NCBI RefSeq assembly: GCF_005239225.2
Contig: NC_133296.1
Location: forward strand, 15,066,001-15,130,000
Reading direction: 5' to 3'
From: Populus alba
Taxonomy: Eukaryota > Streptophyta > Magnoliopsida > Malpighiales > Salicaceae
DNA length: 64,000 nt
This document shows positions 49,057 to 59,950 of this stretch, piece by piece. The translations under genes and the position numbers were made by a program. Position 1 is the stretch's first letter. Each line of letters starts with the position of its first letter. The notes below the pieces were generated by a model. That model did not search any database and was not told the DNA's origin. It was given only the letters and a program-made list of their open reading frames with translations.

Positions 49057-51480
49057 GAACGGCATGTGGGCTGCTGCTTTTTAATAAAAAGCTAGCCATG
49101 CTAGTTGCATTTGTTTTATCTTTTAAGCAAGTATCCTAGATGCTTGGATTTATGTAGTGTTGTTGCAAGGAAGTTGGGGTCTGTTAAGCTTCCTTGAATG
49201 GAAATTAAGTGTGATGCATGTACCAGTCCAAGTTTTTCCTTAGAATGTAATGATCACTTTATTCTGTCTTCTTTATTGTTTACTTTCAATATTGTTGTAA
49301 TTGTGTGGTTTTTATGAAGACTGAAATTCTTAGCTATTAAATTCAGCTTCTGCAGGTAGGCCCTACCAGACAATAATGACAGATCAATTTCAATGCATCA
49401 CTACTTATCTTTCCAGGTATTCCCTGGCCATTTTATGGTTCTTCACCTGCATTTTACATAGCCAGTTCATCAATGAACTGAGATTTTGTTCTTGTAGTTC
49501 AATGGTAGTGTAAAACATTCACTTACTAGACAAATCAAGAAACCTATTCATCAGTATAATTTAGTGTTTACTCTTCAATATAAGTAGATGCAGATGCAGG
49601 ACGAGCTTCTAATGACAAAGGAAATTAAGGGACTCATTTGACCCCTTTTCTCAGGAAAGTATAATGAAAAAGACCTAACTGATTAGATAGCACACAATCT
49701 AATACATAAATTTCATCCTTGATTGATTAAAACTACTTGGATTTGTGCACTAAATCACTGAATCTTTACATGCCCATCACCACTAATGATCTATATGATT
49801 TTGTTTTTCCACTTTAAGAAGTCTTATTCAAAACCAAACTTAATGAAGGTGGCTTGTTGTAACCATCAGCAACATTTACATTGATCTCTTCCTTCCATGA
49901 GCTATCCATTTCTTTTCATATAATTACTCAAACTATCCTTAATTGCAAGTAAAGGCAGTAACACATTTACACCTTGCTGGAAAACCATCTTCAATCATAA
50001 ACATCAAAACCAGACAAAATCTTTCACTAAATAGCCACCTTCACAGGTCAATCAACACATACAAATCACATTCAACAAAGCAAATTTCCAGTGCAGCATT
50101 GGTTACCAGGATTTTATTGCAAATTAAGTTCGTTTCTCATTGTAAACCATTGTTAGAAATCCATTAGTAAATAAAGAAAATGAGAAGAAGAAGAATAATA
50201 ACACAAGATTCCAAGTAGTATTTTTCATTCAAAAAAGAATGCTTGGTTCTACCTCAAAACATGACTGGAATAGCAAACAATCGACCATTCTTATTTTTTC
50301 TTTTTTTTTTTCAAAGTATAGTTTTTCATTATAAACCTCTGAGAATCCAAAAAAGACAACTCCTGAGAATGCTCTCTGAATCTGGAACTTCTGAAATGGC
50401 GAAGTGGTAGTCTCATAAGGAATAATCTGCAGCAAAGATTATAATATTCCTGGGTAAGTAAATAAAAACAGGTGGGAAAAGAAATATACCAAAGAAAGGA
50501 GCATACAAGAGGGATAGTATGTAGATCTTTCTGTTGGAGTTTAAACTCTAGCATAATCTTGTCATTGGATAAGAAGAAAACGAAAAAGATAAAATAACAA
50601 TGTCAGTTCTTCAGATCGATCACGCGATATAGTAATTTCTTAGTCACAGTTGGCACTTGACTTCTCCAAAAAGAAAGCAATGAGTAACGTAGCAAATCAC
50701 TTTCATAGAAACTTTGCCAAGACAATATGATGGAACTAATTAGCATACCTACCCACCAAATATGGTGTGTACTAGACTTCATCATATATGATCTTAATTA
50801 CAACCACACATGCTTTACATAAAAAAACCATAAATCAAGAATCTGCCTACTCGTAAAGGTCTCAAACATCAAGTCACCTGCATCTTGTAATTATAAAAGT
50901 GGAATTGTGTCATGTTTTGATTCAGGAGAGGAGACATAATTAAAGAACCAAACATCAGTATTACTTGAGCTAACCATTTGAAAGCTGTATTTCATGTGTA
51001 AATGTTGCTCTAACCTTCGCAATAAATAACAATCATTTGAGTTAACAAATCTTCAAAGTCATATATACCCAAGTATCACTCCAATTAATAGACCAAAACC
51101 AGCCCTTTAAAAATCCTCACCGCTTCGTCTTCCCCTCTTTAGCGGCAATAAGCTACCACCTCATAATCATTGCACCTCAAAACCATTTGCAATCTTTCAA
51201 TTTAAAACTGAAAGAAAATAAAAAAGATTCACAATTCTTTCTCACTCATTCATGATTAACATGAAAATTTATACAAACTCTCATATCAAAGACTTATGCT
51301 AATCAAAATCCATCAAAATGAGAATTCAAGCCCTTAAGCCATCACAAGAACAATTATCTACTCAAACAACCAATAAAACTTACACACAACTATAAAGTCA
51401 CAAACTTTCGATTCTCACGAGGTTATTAGCTTCTCCAAATAAAACCCACTAAATATAAACAAAAAACAAACAATAACTAA
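49057..51480. other. Intergenic DNA, no supported gene
   Basis: Base composition is more balanced than in the large AT-rich blocks, and several short open frames occur (49943-50167, 50229-50554, 50603-50785), but none shows a domain, signal peptide or exon-like borders. Part of it may be the 3' transcript region of the minus-strand gene at 51591-51776, which appears to have a splice donor just after its stop. Confidence 0.45.
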
Positions 51481-51486
51481 TTCAAG

Positions 51487-51559
51487 TTTGGAGAATTACC
51501 AGACAAAAGCAAAAAAGGAGATAAATGGGGTTTTGGAGAATTACCTGACAAAAGCAAAA
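51487..51559 (-). repeat. 45-bp-period duplication carrying a splice-donor-like site
   Basis: A 28-nt segment beginning TTTGGAGAATTACC is present at 51487-51514 and again at 51532-51559 with one base difference. On the minus strand each copy contains TTTTGTC(A/T)GGTAATTC, which looks like an exon end followed by a GTAATT donor (CAG/GTAATT in the copy at 51532, CTG/GTAATT in the copy at 51487 after strand reversal is allowed for). Both lie within about 100 nt after the stop codon of the small membrane-protein gene, so they could be alternative donors of a 3'-UTR intron. Confidence 0.55.
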
Positions 51560-51590
51560 GATGGGGTCTTCGCTAGAGAGAGATAAGAAA

Positions 51591-51776
51591 TTAGAGACCA
51601 ACAATCTTGAAAACAATGAAGATAAGGAAAGCCAAAAAGATGCATAGGAATAAGTAATCCACAAAAACAAAAAACTTGGTTGATCCATGATTTCTTTTCT
51701 TTTTATCATTGTTGTAGTTAAGGCTGTTGTTGGTTTGGTTTGGTTCTGCATCATCAAGTGATTCAAGTTTTGCCAT
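51591..51776 (-). CDS. Small tail-anchored membrane protein, 61 aa
   Basis: I do not recognise a named family. The first 34 residues are hydrophilic, rich in Asn, Asp and Lys (MAKLESLDDAEPNQTNNS, then KKKRNHGSTK). Residues 35-57 form a single strongly hydrophobic helix (FFVFVDYLFLCIFLAFLIFI) followed by FKIVGL and the stop, the layout of a C-terminally anchored protein with the N-terminus in the cytosol. The composition differs sharply from the random AT-rich frames nearby. A leader-like upstream stretch (51780-51880) and GTAATT donors just beyond the stop support a transcribed gene. The alternative, overlapping minus frame at 51482-51766 reads the same DNA and looks like a shadow. The function is unknown. 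Confidence 0.6.
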   Translation of the reverse strand: MAKLESLDDAEPNQTNNSLNYNNDKKKRNHGSTKFFVFVDYLFLCIFLAFLIFIVFKIVGL

Positions 51777-52944
51777 TGTTGTTTTAAAACAACAACTGTT
51801 GGGTTTGCAGAGAAATCTTACAGAGGAGGTTCGATTTGGGGATCTAGACTCTGGAGCTTTGTTTTGTCTGACTTGTGTCTCTGTGCTTTTTAAGGTTTGC
51901 TAAAATTGGGTCGTTTGCGCCCCGCGCAATTTTCTCACCAAAATGATTTGTGGACTGTAGGCCCACTACTTCTACCCACAGCAGCAATCCATATTGTGTG
52001 AAGGAGGCGCCGATAAATAATTACACTCCAAAAAACTGGATTACTTAGACTTCGGGTCATGGAGTTAACTTTTTTTTTTTTTTTTATTATTATTATTATT
52101 AATGTCTATATCAATTAATATATATCTTGATTAATTTTATAAATTATAAAATTAACGATTATGTAAATTTTTTTAATGATTCAGGTTTGTGAAACTTGAA
52201 TTTATAATCTCTAAAAATACAAATCTAAAATCTGACTAACTAAAATACATCTTTAGATTAAACAAATCTAAAATTAATTTTTTTAAAATTTTTTTTTATA
52301 TTAACTTTATTAGGTTTTACTGTGTCAATCGAGTCATTAAAAAACCTCTTTAAATTATTGAGCTACTTAGAATTTTCCAGTCACCATGTTAAAATATACT
52401 AAGGGTAACAATTATGATATTAATCCCATTTCAGTTCTGTAAGGAAGGTTTGCTTTGGATGTTTAATGGATTTGCTCATGTGTCTTTATTTTGGATTTGA
52501 ATTCAGAAAGAAAGACTAAAACAACGAAATTCTCGTGAATACATCAATTTGAATGTATTCAATCTGTCAAAAACATCCTTTATTTATAATGCTAACCCAA
52601 ATTCAAGTAACCCAACTCCATTTGGATCAGTAGCGGATACTCCAGTGTCAGTTTCAACCCAAATCCTGTAGCCATCTCAGGCAACTTGCAGAGTTAATCT
52701 TCTAATATAATGCATGAATGTGTACTTCTGGTGATGGTTAATGTGTTGTTTAACATTAATCTTCCAAGAAACCAACCTTACAAGGAGTAGAAGCATAAGC
52801 TCTTGTTACAGTCCCGATGATTATTTTTTCTTCTAATTTCTTGCTGTCAAGGAGATTTGAGAACATGTCATGATATACAAGAATACAAGCATAACAAGGA
52901 ACATTGATTACTTCACAAATAAGTTGTTGTAGACATGGTTACTC

Positions 52945-53480
52945 TCACAGGGTCAATTTTTTGCTCTCGAAAACAGATCTCACGCGGCAGTCTAGTTTTA
53001 CTAGACTCAACTTTTCCCTCACCGATTCACTCGTGTTTTGCCTACGACTAGTTTGGTAGAGGCTGGTCTGTGAACTAAGTTGCCTGTCCACGTGCATATT
53101 GCCATTGGAAAATGCTTGCAAATTGAGATGATTTTTAAGCCTGTTGGCAGCCAACACGCAACCCTTCTTGTTGGGACATGATTTTCCAGTTCACTTACTT
53201 CTACAAGGTGAGAAAAGGGGATATCAGCATATAGGAAACTAATCAAGTGGATTACAACATGAACCTGTACAAAATTACAGTTCCTCAGATCTACAGTATA
53301 GTTTCAATTACTAGAGGCCAAGTCCAGGAAAACAAAAGTTTTGGGTTCCATCGGTCAGAGTCTATGGACTTCAAAAATGAAGATTTTTTGAAAAGTTCAG
53401 TTTCATCAGCACTGCTTGATGAGCTCGAGTTTGCCTCAGAAATTCGAGCTCCCGATTTCTCACTCGAATAACTTCGAACA
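52945..53480 (-). other. Candidate unrecognised exons or relic, minus strand
   Basis: Two stretches look more protein-like than their surroundings. Minus-strand 53480-53297 reads through SSEKSGARISEANSSSSSSA and ELFKKSSFLKSIDSDRWNPK to a stop. Minus-strand 53240-52945 is open in two frames after a good acceptor (CACCTTGTAG near 53207), one ending VREKLSLVKLDCRVRSVFES. I cannot join them into a convincing spliced gene and recognise no domain; the plus strand at 53247-53471 is also open. It could be a gene relic or the tail of an unusual gene. Confidence 0.25.
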
Positions 53481-54810
53481 GAGAAGATAACTCAGTGTTT
53501 AATTGAGAATCAGCAAAGCATTTTCAAAATAGCAGGACATGGAAGAAAGGCTACAGCACAATTTTATCAGAAAACAACCAAAACTATGATAATGCTCACA
53601 AGTTATCACCAGAAAAAGAAATCAAAGAAAGGCATGCATTGCTACACAAACAGTAAGAATAAAAGACATGGATGCTTTCGAGTTCACAATGGTATTTGCC
53701 AGGGGTCCCAAGTACTTAGGAACCCTTTAATGTCAAATGTTTATTACACCACGCAGCCAATCAGTCACCAAGAATGCATACGTCGTATAAAAGCATAGAG
53801 CAATATATATATCTATAAAGTCACAACACTCAGTTGCAAATTAAACAAACGATAAAGACTCATAGCCATTCTTGCAGGTCTAAACTGCTGAGACAGTGGA
53901 GTTACTCGTTAAATACTTCTGTTTTTTTGCAGGTCAATGACCATGGATGCTTACATTGAGAGTACGGTCACCCAGATGAGCTCCACACAATCTACCCAAA
54001 CAAGCCTTTGTTCAAGAGGGATGACACCACAGGTGATCAAATGAGAAAATGGCCAAAACTTCCATGCTGCTTATCAAGCAGATGATCGGCAAGAACAGTT
54101 TACTATCACCAAGACATTAATAAATCGATGAACACCTATCAATCAGATGGGAAGTTATTTAACATTAACCTCAAAGCATAAATGCACCTTAAGAATTGCC
54201 CGGGCGAAAAACATTGGAGGTGCATTAGGGTATAAAGACACCAAAATGGACCTTTTCCATTGTAATATTCTTTTTTGCTGCAAGTCCATGCTACTTTTAG
54301 CACTGTTGGAAACAAATGACTTTTAGCACTGTTCAAGGTTTTTTTTTTTCCGATAAAAAATGTATCCAATAAAAAAAAAAATCACAAAACTTAAGGGTTG
54401 ATGACATTTTTTATATTTAAATATTCAATGGTTCACATAGTAGTACAATGACTGTTATAAAGAAAAAACCTTTGAAAACTCATAAAAATCTTAGTGTTAT
54501 ACAATATAATCAAAAGTTATGGTTTTTTTAAAATGTTATTCTGATTTGACACGATCAAACCTCTTATTGGCATAATTTATTTCATTAGTCCATAAATATA
54601 TATAATAGGTCATTCATATAATTTGTTTATGATAAATTCTCATCTAATTGTGGCAAATTCATATTTATCTGCTCAGAACCGATTGTTACAAGAGGATCGA
54701 CTAATCTTCTATTCTTTCATTTATTCACTTTGTTCTAGAGAAACATTTAGCTAAATTTATTAGCCAATAGATAAATTCAAAATGCAACGAACAATGCTAA
54801 TAACTAAGAG

Positions 54811-55052
54811 CATGTTTGGGAACACAGTACAAACCATGTTTTTTTAAATTTTGAATTTTGGTTTTGCTAAAAGTTTTTTTTTTTGTATTTTAAGATAATT
54901 TTGATGTACTAATATTAAAATTAATTTTTAAAAAATAAAAAAATATTTTAATATATTTTTAAATAGAAAAAACACTTTAAATCATAAAATATATTTTTAA
55001 ATAAAAAAAACACTTTAAATCATAAATGCTACTATAATTCCAAACATACTAT
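54811..55052 (-). mobile_element. Short AT-rich MITE-like element, copy 20, with internal duplication
   Basis: Full-length-looking inverted copy. The ends GCATGTTTGGGAACA and ATTCCAAACATAC are inverted repeats. Inside, a segment of about 38 bp ending AACACTTTAAATCATAAA is tandemly duplicated (from about 54951 and 54989). The core TTTTGATGTACTAATATTAA matches the family. Confidence 0.65.
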
Positions 55053-55345
55053 AAATACAAGTATAAAATTAGATTCAAAGCGAAAACCAATGGCTTTTTC
55101 CCCATAAAACAACTTTAGCGTCATAGCCATATCAAAATCAAGAGAAACAGGTGTCAAATGGGAGAATTTATTTATATCATTCACAACTTGCAAGCTAAAT
55201 AGATATAGATAGTATATTGTTAAAACTTAATTTTTAATTAGAAATTTATTAAAATAATGTATTATTATTATATCAAAATTCTTAAAAAAAAAACAAGCTC
55301 AACACATAAACAAACCCACAAAAATAGTTTGAGTTAAAACATTTA

Positions 55346-55417
55346 AGGTCCCACCGAGATTTGAACTCGGGTTACTGGATTCAGAGTCCAATGTCCTGAC
55401 CACTAGACCATGGGACC
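55346..55417 (-). tRNA. tRNA-Gln (CUG)
   Basis: On the minus strand, GGTCCCA (55417-55411) pairs with TGGGACC next to the 3' end, with T as discriminator base at 55346. The anticodon stem TTGGA/TCCAG encloses the loop CTCTGAA, giving anticodon CTG for glutamine codon CAG. The D arm GTCTAGTGGTCAGGAC and the T arm with GTTCAAATC supply the internal pol III promoter. Length is 72 nt without intron. It closely resembles standard plant nuclear tRNA-Gln genes. Confidence 0.95.
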
Positions 55418-55526
55418 ATTTCTGTTCAAGTTGTCGTAAATGATTTTATATACTTATTACAAGTGTTAAAAATCCTCCATTTCTTCCTCTGATTGTTTCT
55501 CACTCAACAGTCAACAACCACAAACC

Positions 55527-55958
55527 CTGACGAGAAAAACCCTATTGAAACCTCCTTCTCTCTGCAACAACCCTACACCCCTTTCCACCTCTCCTAACCT
55601 GCAACAATCGTGGTTCTTCATCAAAACCTCCAAAACATTTCCCCATACCAATTTTCACTTCCAACGGTGGTTTTTCACTGACAACAGCTATCTGCCTTCA
55701 CCAGAATGGATAGAGCCCTTTAATGACCCCCCTGATACAGCCTCAGAAACCCCTCAAAACCTTAAACTATCTCCTTGGGTTCACCAAATTTCGAGTCTTT
55801 TATTAGATGGCTCTATGGATATGGAATCAGGATCGGACCTTTTTTGTAACAAGTTTTTGATCAAGTTATCACCAAATTTTGGTTCTTTTGTTTTGAAATT
55901 GCTAAAAGGCTATGGGTTTGTATCCCACCAAACTTATTTCAACCCTTTTAAAGTATAA
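55527..55958 (+). pseudogene. N-terminal relic of a pentatricopeptide-repeat (PPR) gene
   Basis: The open frame from 55470 to the stop at 55956-55958 contains PSPEWIEPFNDPPD, LSPWVHQISSLLLDG, SDLFCNKFLIKLSPNFGSFV and LKLL. These match, from memory, the organelle-targeted N-terminal leader of mitochondrial P-type PPR proteins. There is no ATG at the start: the likely ancestral start reads CTGACGAGAAAAACC (55527), and the next candidate at 55545 is TTG. After LKLL the frame runs on for 16 unrelated residues to a stop, exactly where the PPR array should begin; the array is absent. I read this as a truncated, startless gene copy. Non-AUG translation cannot be excluded. Confidence 0.65.
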
Positions 55959-57639
55959 AAAAAACACATCCAAAAACTAGTTCTAGAATATATAGAAATC
56001 AATTTAGCAATCCAATAAACTCAAAAAACGGTTTAAATCACAAAATCAAACTGAAAAATCTTTTTTTTCCTTGATTTAGATCTGTACTCTCCATAATATA
56101 TATAACCTACCATACCATACCTTGCTGAACAATCTTTAAAGCCATGGCCTTCTGATATGTTCTTCACCTGTCAAGCTTTATGTAACGTCATTAGCACACT
56201 CCCATCTGCAATATAGTATGCCAGTGTGGTTCCTTGAATATCTCTTCCAAGTAGCTAATGAATCTTTCTCAGTTTTGTCCCAAAGCTCTCTTGATTTGGA
56301 TCTTGTTTTAGGCGGTTAAATCCAGAAAAATCAATTTATTTTTGGAATCAATTTAACAGTAAGTTGGCTGAAATATAATTGAGCAGGAAAGTGAATCTTT
56401 TCTCCTTGAAATTGGCTAGATAAATGTGAATTCTGTACTCCAAAACAGATTTCTCATTACAAAACCATGCCCAGTACTGTAGCAGTGGGTCACCATCAAG
56501 CTTCATTGTGATTCAGAGGAGCATTTCTTTCCCACAGAGGTATCTCTTCTCGTTTTTCCCCTGTTTATGTTAGTAAAATTCTGAAATTAGATATATGCCA
56601 TATACTTTGCCCTTCTTTGCTCTGTGTTACGTACTACAATATAACGACTGTTTAGTCTTTAGCTCAACTCTCCAAGCTACATTCTATGCTTCAATATTAT
56701 GCTTATTATTCACCTTCGTTTCTCGGTCTTTTAATCGATAAGCATCTATATATCTCACCGCATCCTTGGCCACAATAATCCATTAATAGCTTGAAATTTG
56801 CTGTTTTTCTGGACCTTGTGGGTGTGATGTCGCTATATTTCTTACAATCCCGCATGTTACTGGCAAAAGCCAGGAGCACATGTAAATTGGCCTTGGGGAC
56901 CTTATCCAAGTGGATTTCATTACAGGCCCGCAGAAACATCGTTGTATAATAGCTAGTGCTGGAATCTAGACAATGTTGCTGTGTTGTTTAGCCCGATTTA
57001 TTTCGGTGATTGACAACAATACTGCAACTGCATCCACTATTCGAATGCAAGCAATAGCTTGATCTTCACATGCACAGAAAGTGATTGTGCATATGCACCA
57101 GTAAAGCACGAGCGATGAGCTTGCAAGTCTCTATATGATTGAATATAAAGTGGGCTTCTTTTTTATATGATCTTGCTTTCTTGAGGCATCAAATATTCCA
57201 TTCCCATGCAATTCAAAGCCACACCTCGTTTGTTTTGCTGTTAATGGGAAGGACCTGACGAACAACAACGTGCAGGCCGGCTCGAGTTGTTTGCAATGTC
57301 AATGGCTCCAATTACATGGCAGATTTAGCCTGGTAATTGGTTCCACTCCAACCAATATTTGAGATTCTTGCGACAAGATTTACAGATGCATAGTTGCAAA
57401 AAGATTGATGGCTGATTGATTAGCTTTACTCGTCCCCTTAGTGCCAAGATTAGTTATTTTCTTCGAAAGGGTCCCCCTCAACACAAGTACTTTTATCTGT
57501 CCTGAGGAGTCCATTTGTGTCTGTCGCACTGTCCATCAATGTAGCCAGTCAATTCCAGTGCCAATCTGCATTGGTTCACAATGGCAATGGTTGGTTTGCA
57601 TATGATGAAGAAAGTGTGGGGAATCTACATTTGTTGCTG

Positions 57640-57900
57640 GCTTTTAGCTTACGGAACCCCGATGGACTTTTAGTCAATCCAAAATTAGTCCCTGAACTAA
57701 GAGATTCCTCAACTCGCCCCCCGGAACTTTCAAAAATTTTGTACTCCGTCCTTGTGTTAGGGAACCATCCAAATCCCCAATAGAATCAGGTCACATGACA
57801 CCGCCTGACCTTTTTTTTTTAATATCAAAATCTGATCCTAGAGATGTCTTCCTCCTCGATACACTCCCCCCATTAACTCCTCGGGAAGGTCCAGGCAGCA
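57640..57900. repeat. Probable dispersed repeat fragment
   Basis: Contains TTAGTCCCTGAACTAAGAGA, CAACTCGCCCCCCGGAACTT and TACTCCGTCCTTGTGTTAGG. Phrases of the type 'AGTCCCTGAACTTT' are, from memory, common in dispersed plant repeats. Boundaries and class cannot be determined here. Confidence 0.35.
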
Positions 57901-59166
57901 AGCTACCTTACGTAGAACCAAAGTTTGTAAATATATTAGATTAATGTGCAAATATATTTAGTTTATTGTAATTCAAAAATAATTAGGCATGAATTGGTAA
58001 TTTATCATTACAAAGACACGTTAAATAAAAGATGTCATGGGAAAAACTAGAGTTTATACATGTTTAAATCTATAAATTTAAAACAAAAAAGCTTAAATTA
58101 AATCAAGAAGGGTATTTTTTATTGAAACATTTTAAAGGAATGAATCTTTTTTTATTGCCAATGATAAATCTTTTGTCATTGAATCTTCATTACTCATCAC
58201 TTGTACAAGTAAGATGTATGCAATCTATCTTTCAAGATTGTAACACTAGCATCTTGATTTAGATGCACTTTTAAGTCAAGGTCATTGAACCAAAAAAATA
58301 TAAAATTCAAGTATATCTCAATAATATAAGAAGAAAACTCTAGAGTATGAGGTGAGTAAGAATGTAAAAATAAAAATAAAAATTCATGTACTAAACTCTT
58401 TCTTCATCCTCTATTTTAATAGTAAATTTTAAAAATTGAAGAATTGAAGAATTAATTCTCACTATCATCCTAAATCAAAAATTAAATTAGAAAAACTAAA
58501 AAAAATTAAAATTATTTTTTTATTTACCTGTAATTTATTTATTTAAAATAAATTTTCAATTGGATGGTTACTTGAAGAAGGGCTCGGGGCATGTGAGAAT
58601 TCTGGGCGCAGATGACGATGCTGTTGAAAGAAATCCAATATGCTTGTTCAGTCTTTCAAGAAGGTATTCTGATTGCCAAATTATTCCTGAATACATCTCA
58701 CTGGAGATGTTTTTTACAATTGGAATATGATTTTAAAAAACATCTCTACGTTACCAAATTCATTTGTGTTCATTCAATTTAATAGAATTGATGCATGTCA
58801 TGAACAAAATCCATATTATCTGATTAAAATATTTGTGGAGATATCTTTCACACTTGCAGCAGAATATTTTCTTTTGTTGAGACCCTTCAATGAAGATCAA
58901 CATGTCATCGTTGTTCTAAGCAATATCTAGATATTTTATACCAGTTGAATGGCTCAAACAAACCCATGGACATTTGGGACCTAAAGATCTTGAAAAAAAA
59001 GTTGAGTTTTGGACACTACAAGATATATATATATATATAGTTAGTGAATTATGTGGGGGCATGCAGAGATTGTAACTTATCTTAAACCAGCAAGAGGTCA
59101 CTTCATTATCCATCAAGTTTATTGCTCATTCAACTTTGAGACAAGAATACTTCGTTGTCAAAACTT

Positions 59167-59191
59167 AGAGAGAGAGAGAGAGAGAGAGAGA
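59167..59191. repeat. (GA)n microsatellite
   Basis: Twelve uninterrupted AG units; the open frames crossing it on both strands owe part of their length to it. Confidence 0.9.
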
Positions 59192-59799
59192 TCATCAAAA
59201 GAAAATGTTTCGATGAGAAGCTTTGTAGAATGAACAAAACCTTGGGGATAAAGTTATGGATTGGCTTAGAGAAGACCTGCAATCTTCTACTTAAGAAAGA
59301 CAGTTCATTGAATTTATGGAAAGAGGATCTGGATGAGGATTCTTGAAGTGCATCGATCAGCATTATTGTATGCCTTGGTGACACAGAAAGGTTCGAAAAT
59401 GTTAATAGCCATTAAAGATCGGGGGACCTTGAGCTTCTAGAGCGGCACAGCTGTAGCAGCTACAAGTATATGGTGGTGATGGAGGAAAAGGACCCTACAA
59501 AATATGATCGCAAATAATTTAGGGGTCTGAATTGGAGGCCAAGGAAAATGAACAAGGATCACTCAAGTGATGGTCCGGCCCTTCATCCATCCTACGGATA
59601 GATAGGTGGCATTTACAAAGCCTCGAAATACTGTCAACTACATGGGCCAATCTACTCCCATATGCTTACAATTTTCAACTCCAACACCGGTTGGTGGGAT
59701 GGTTAATTTTCAATTTCCTTTCAAAAAAAAAAAAGTATGGCCAGAAATGAAAAATAAAATAAAATAATTTAGTGTTTTTTTTCTAGTTGTAAAACTAAA

Positions 59800-59950
59800 A
59801 TAGGCCGACATCCGCCCGAAACGTAAACCAATCTAGGTTAAAAAAAAACATTAGTTAAGATATTGACCCAATTCAGTCTGGTTAAAAACTCTTCAACCCA
59901 TTAAATTATTTTTTTTTGTCAAAAACACATCGTTTTGATTCCTTAAAAAA
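59800..59950. repeat. Weathered retroelement-like fragment
   Basis: Words such as GGCCGACATCCGCCC, AATCTAGGTTAAA, TTGACCCAATTCAGTCTGG and CAAAAACACATCGTTTTGAT resemble the debris at 23845-24290. There are no termini or coding domains. Confidence 0.35.

Larger units (their letters stand above)
51890..55340. other. Intergenic DNA with weak coding hints only
   Basis: The first part (52060-52330) is AT-rich. From about 52440 to 54360 composition is more balanced, but apart from the candidate at 52945-53480 I see no exon. The end (54811-55052) is a short AT-rich element. Confidence 0.45.

Noticed and set aside
55545..55958. A 137-aa frame apparently starting with Met at 55545
   Set aside because: The codon at 55545 is TTG, not ATG. 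The frame is open further upstream without any ATG, so this is a startless relic and not an intact gene.
59051..59384. Overlapping frames with Arg-Glu or Ser-Leu runs on the two strands
   Set aside because: They cross a (GA)n microsatellite that inflates their length; no other coding evidence exists.
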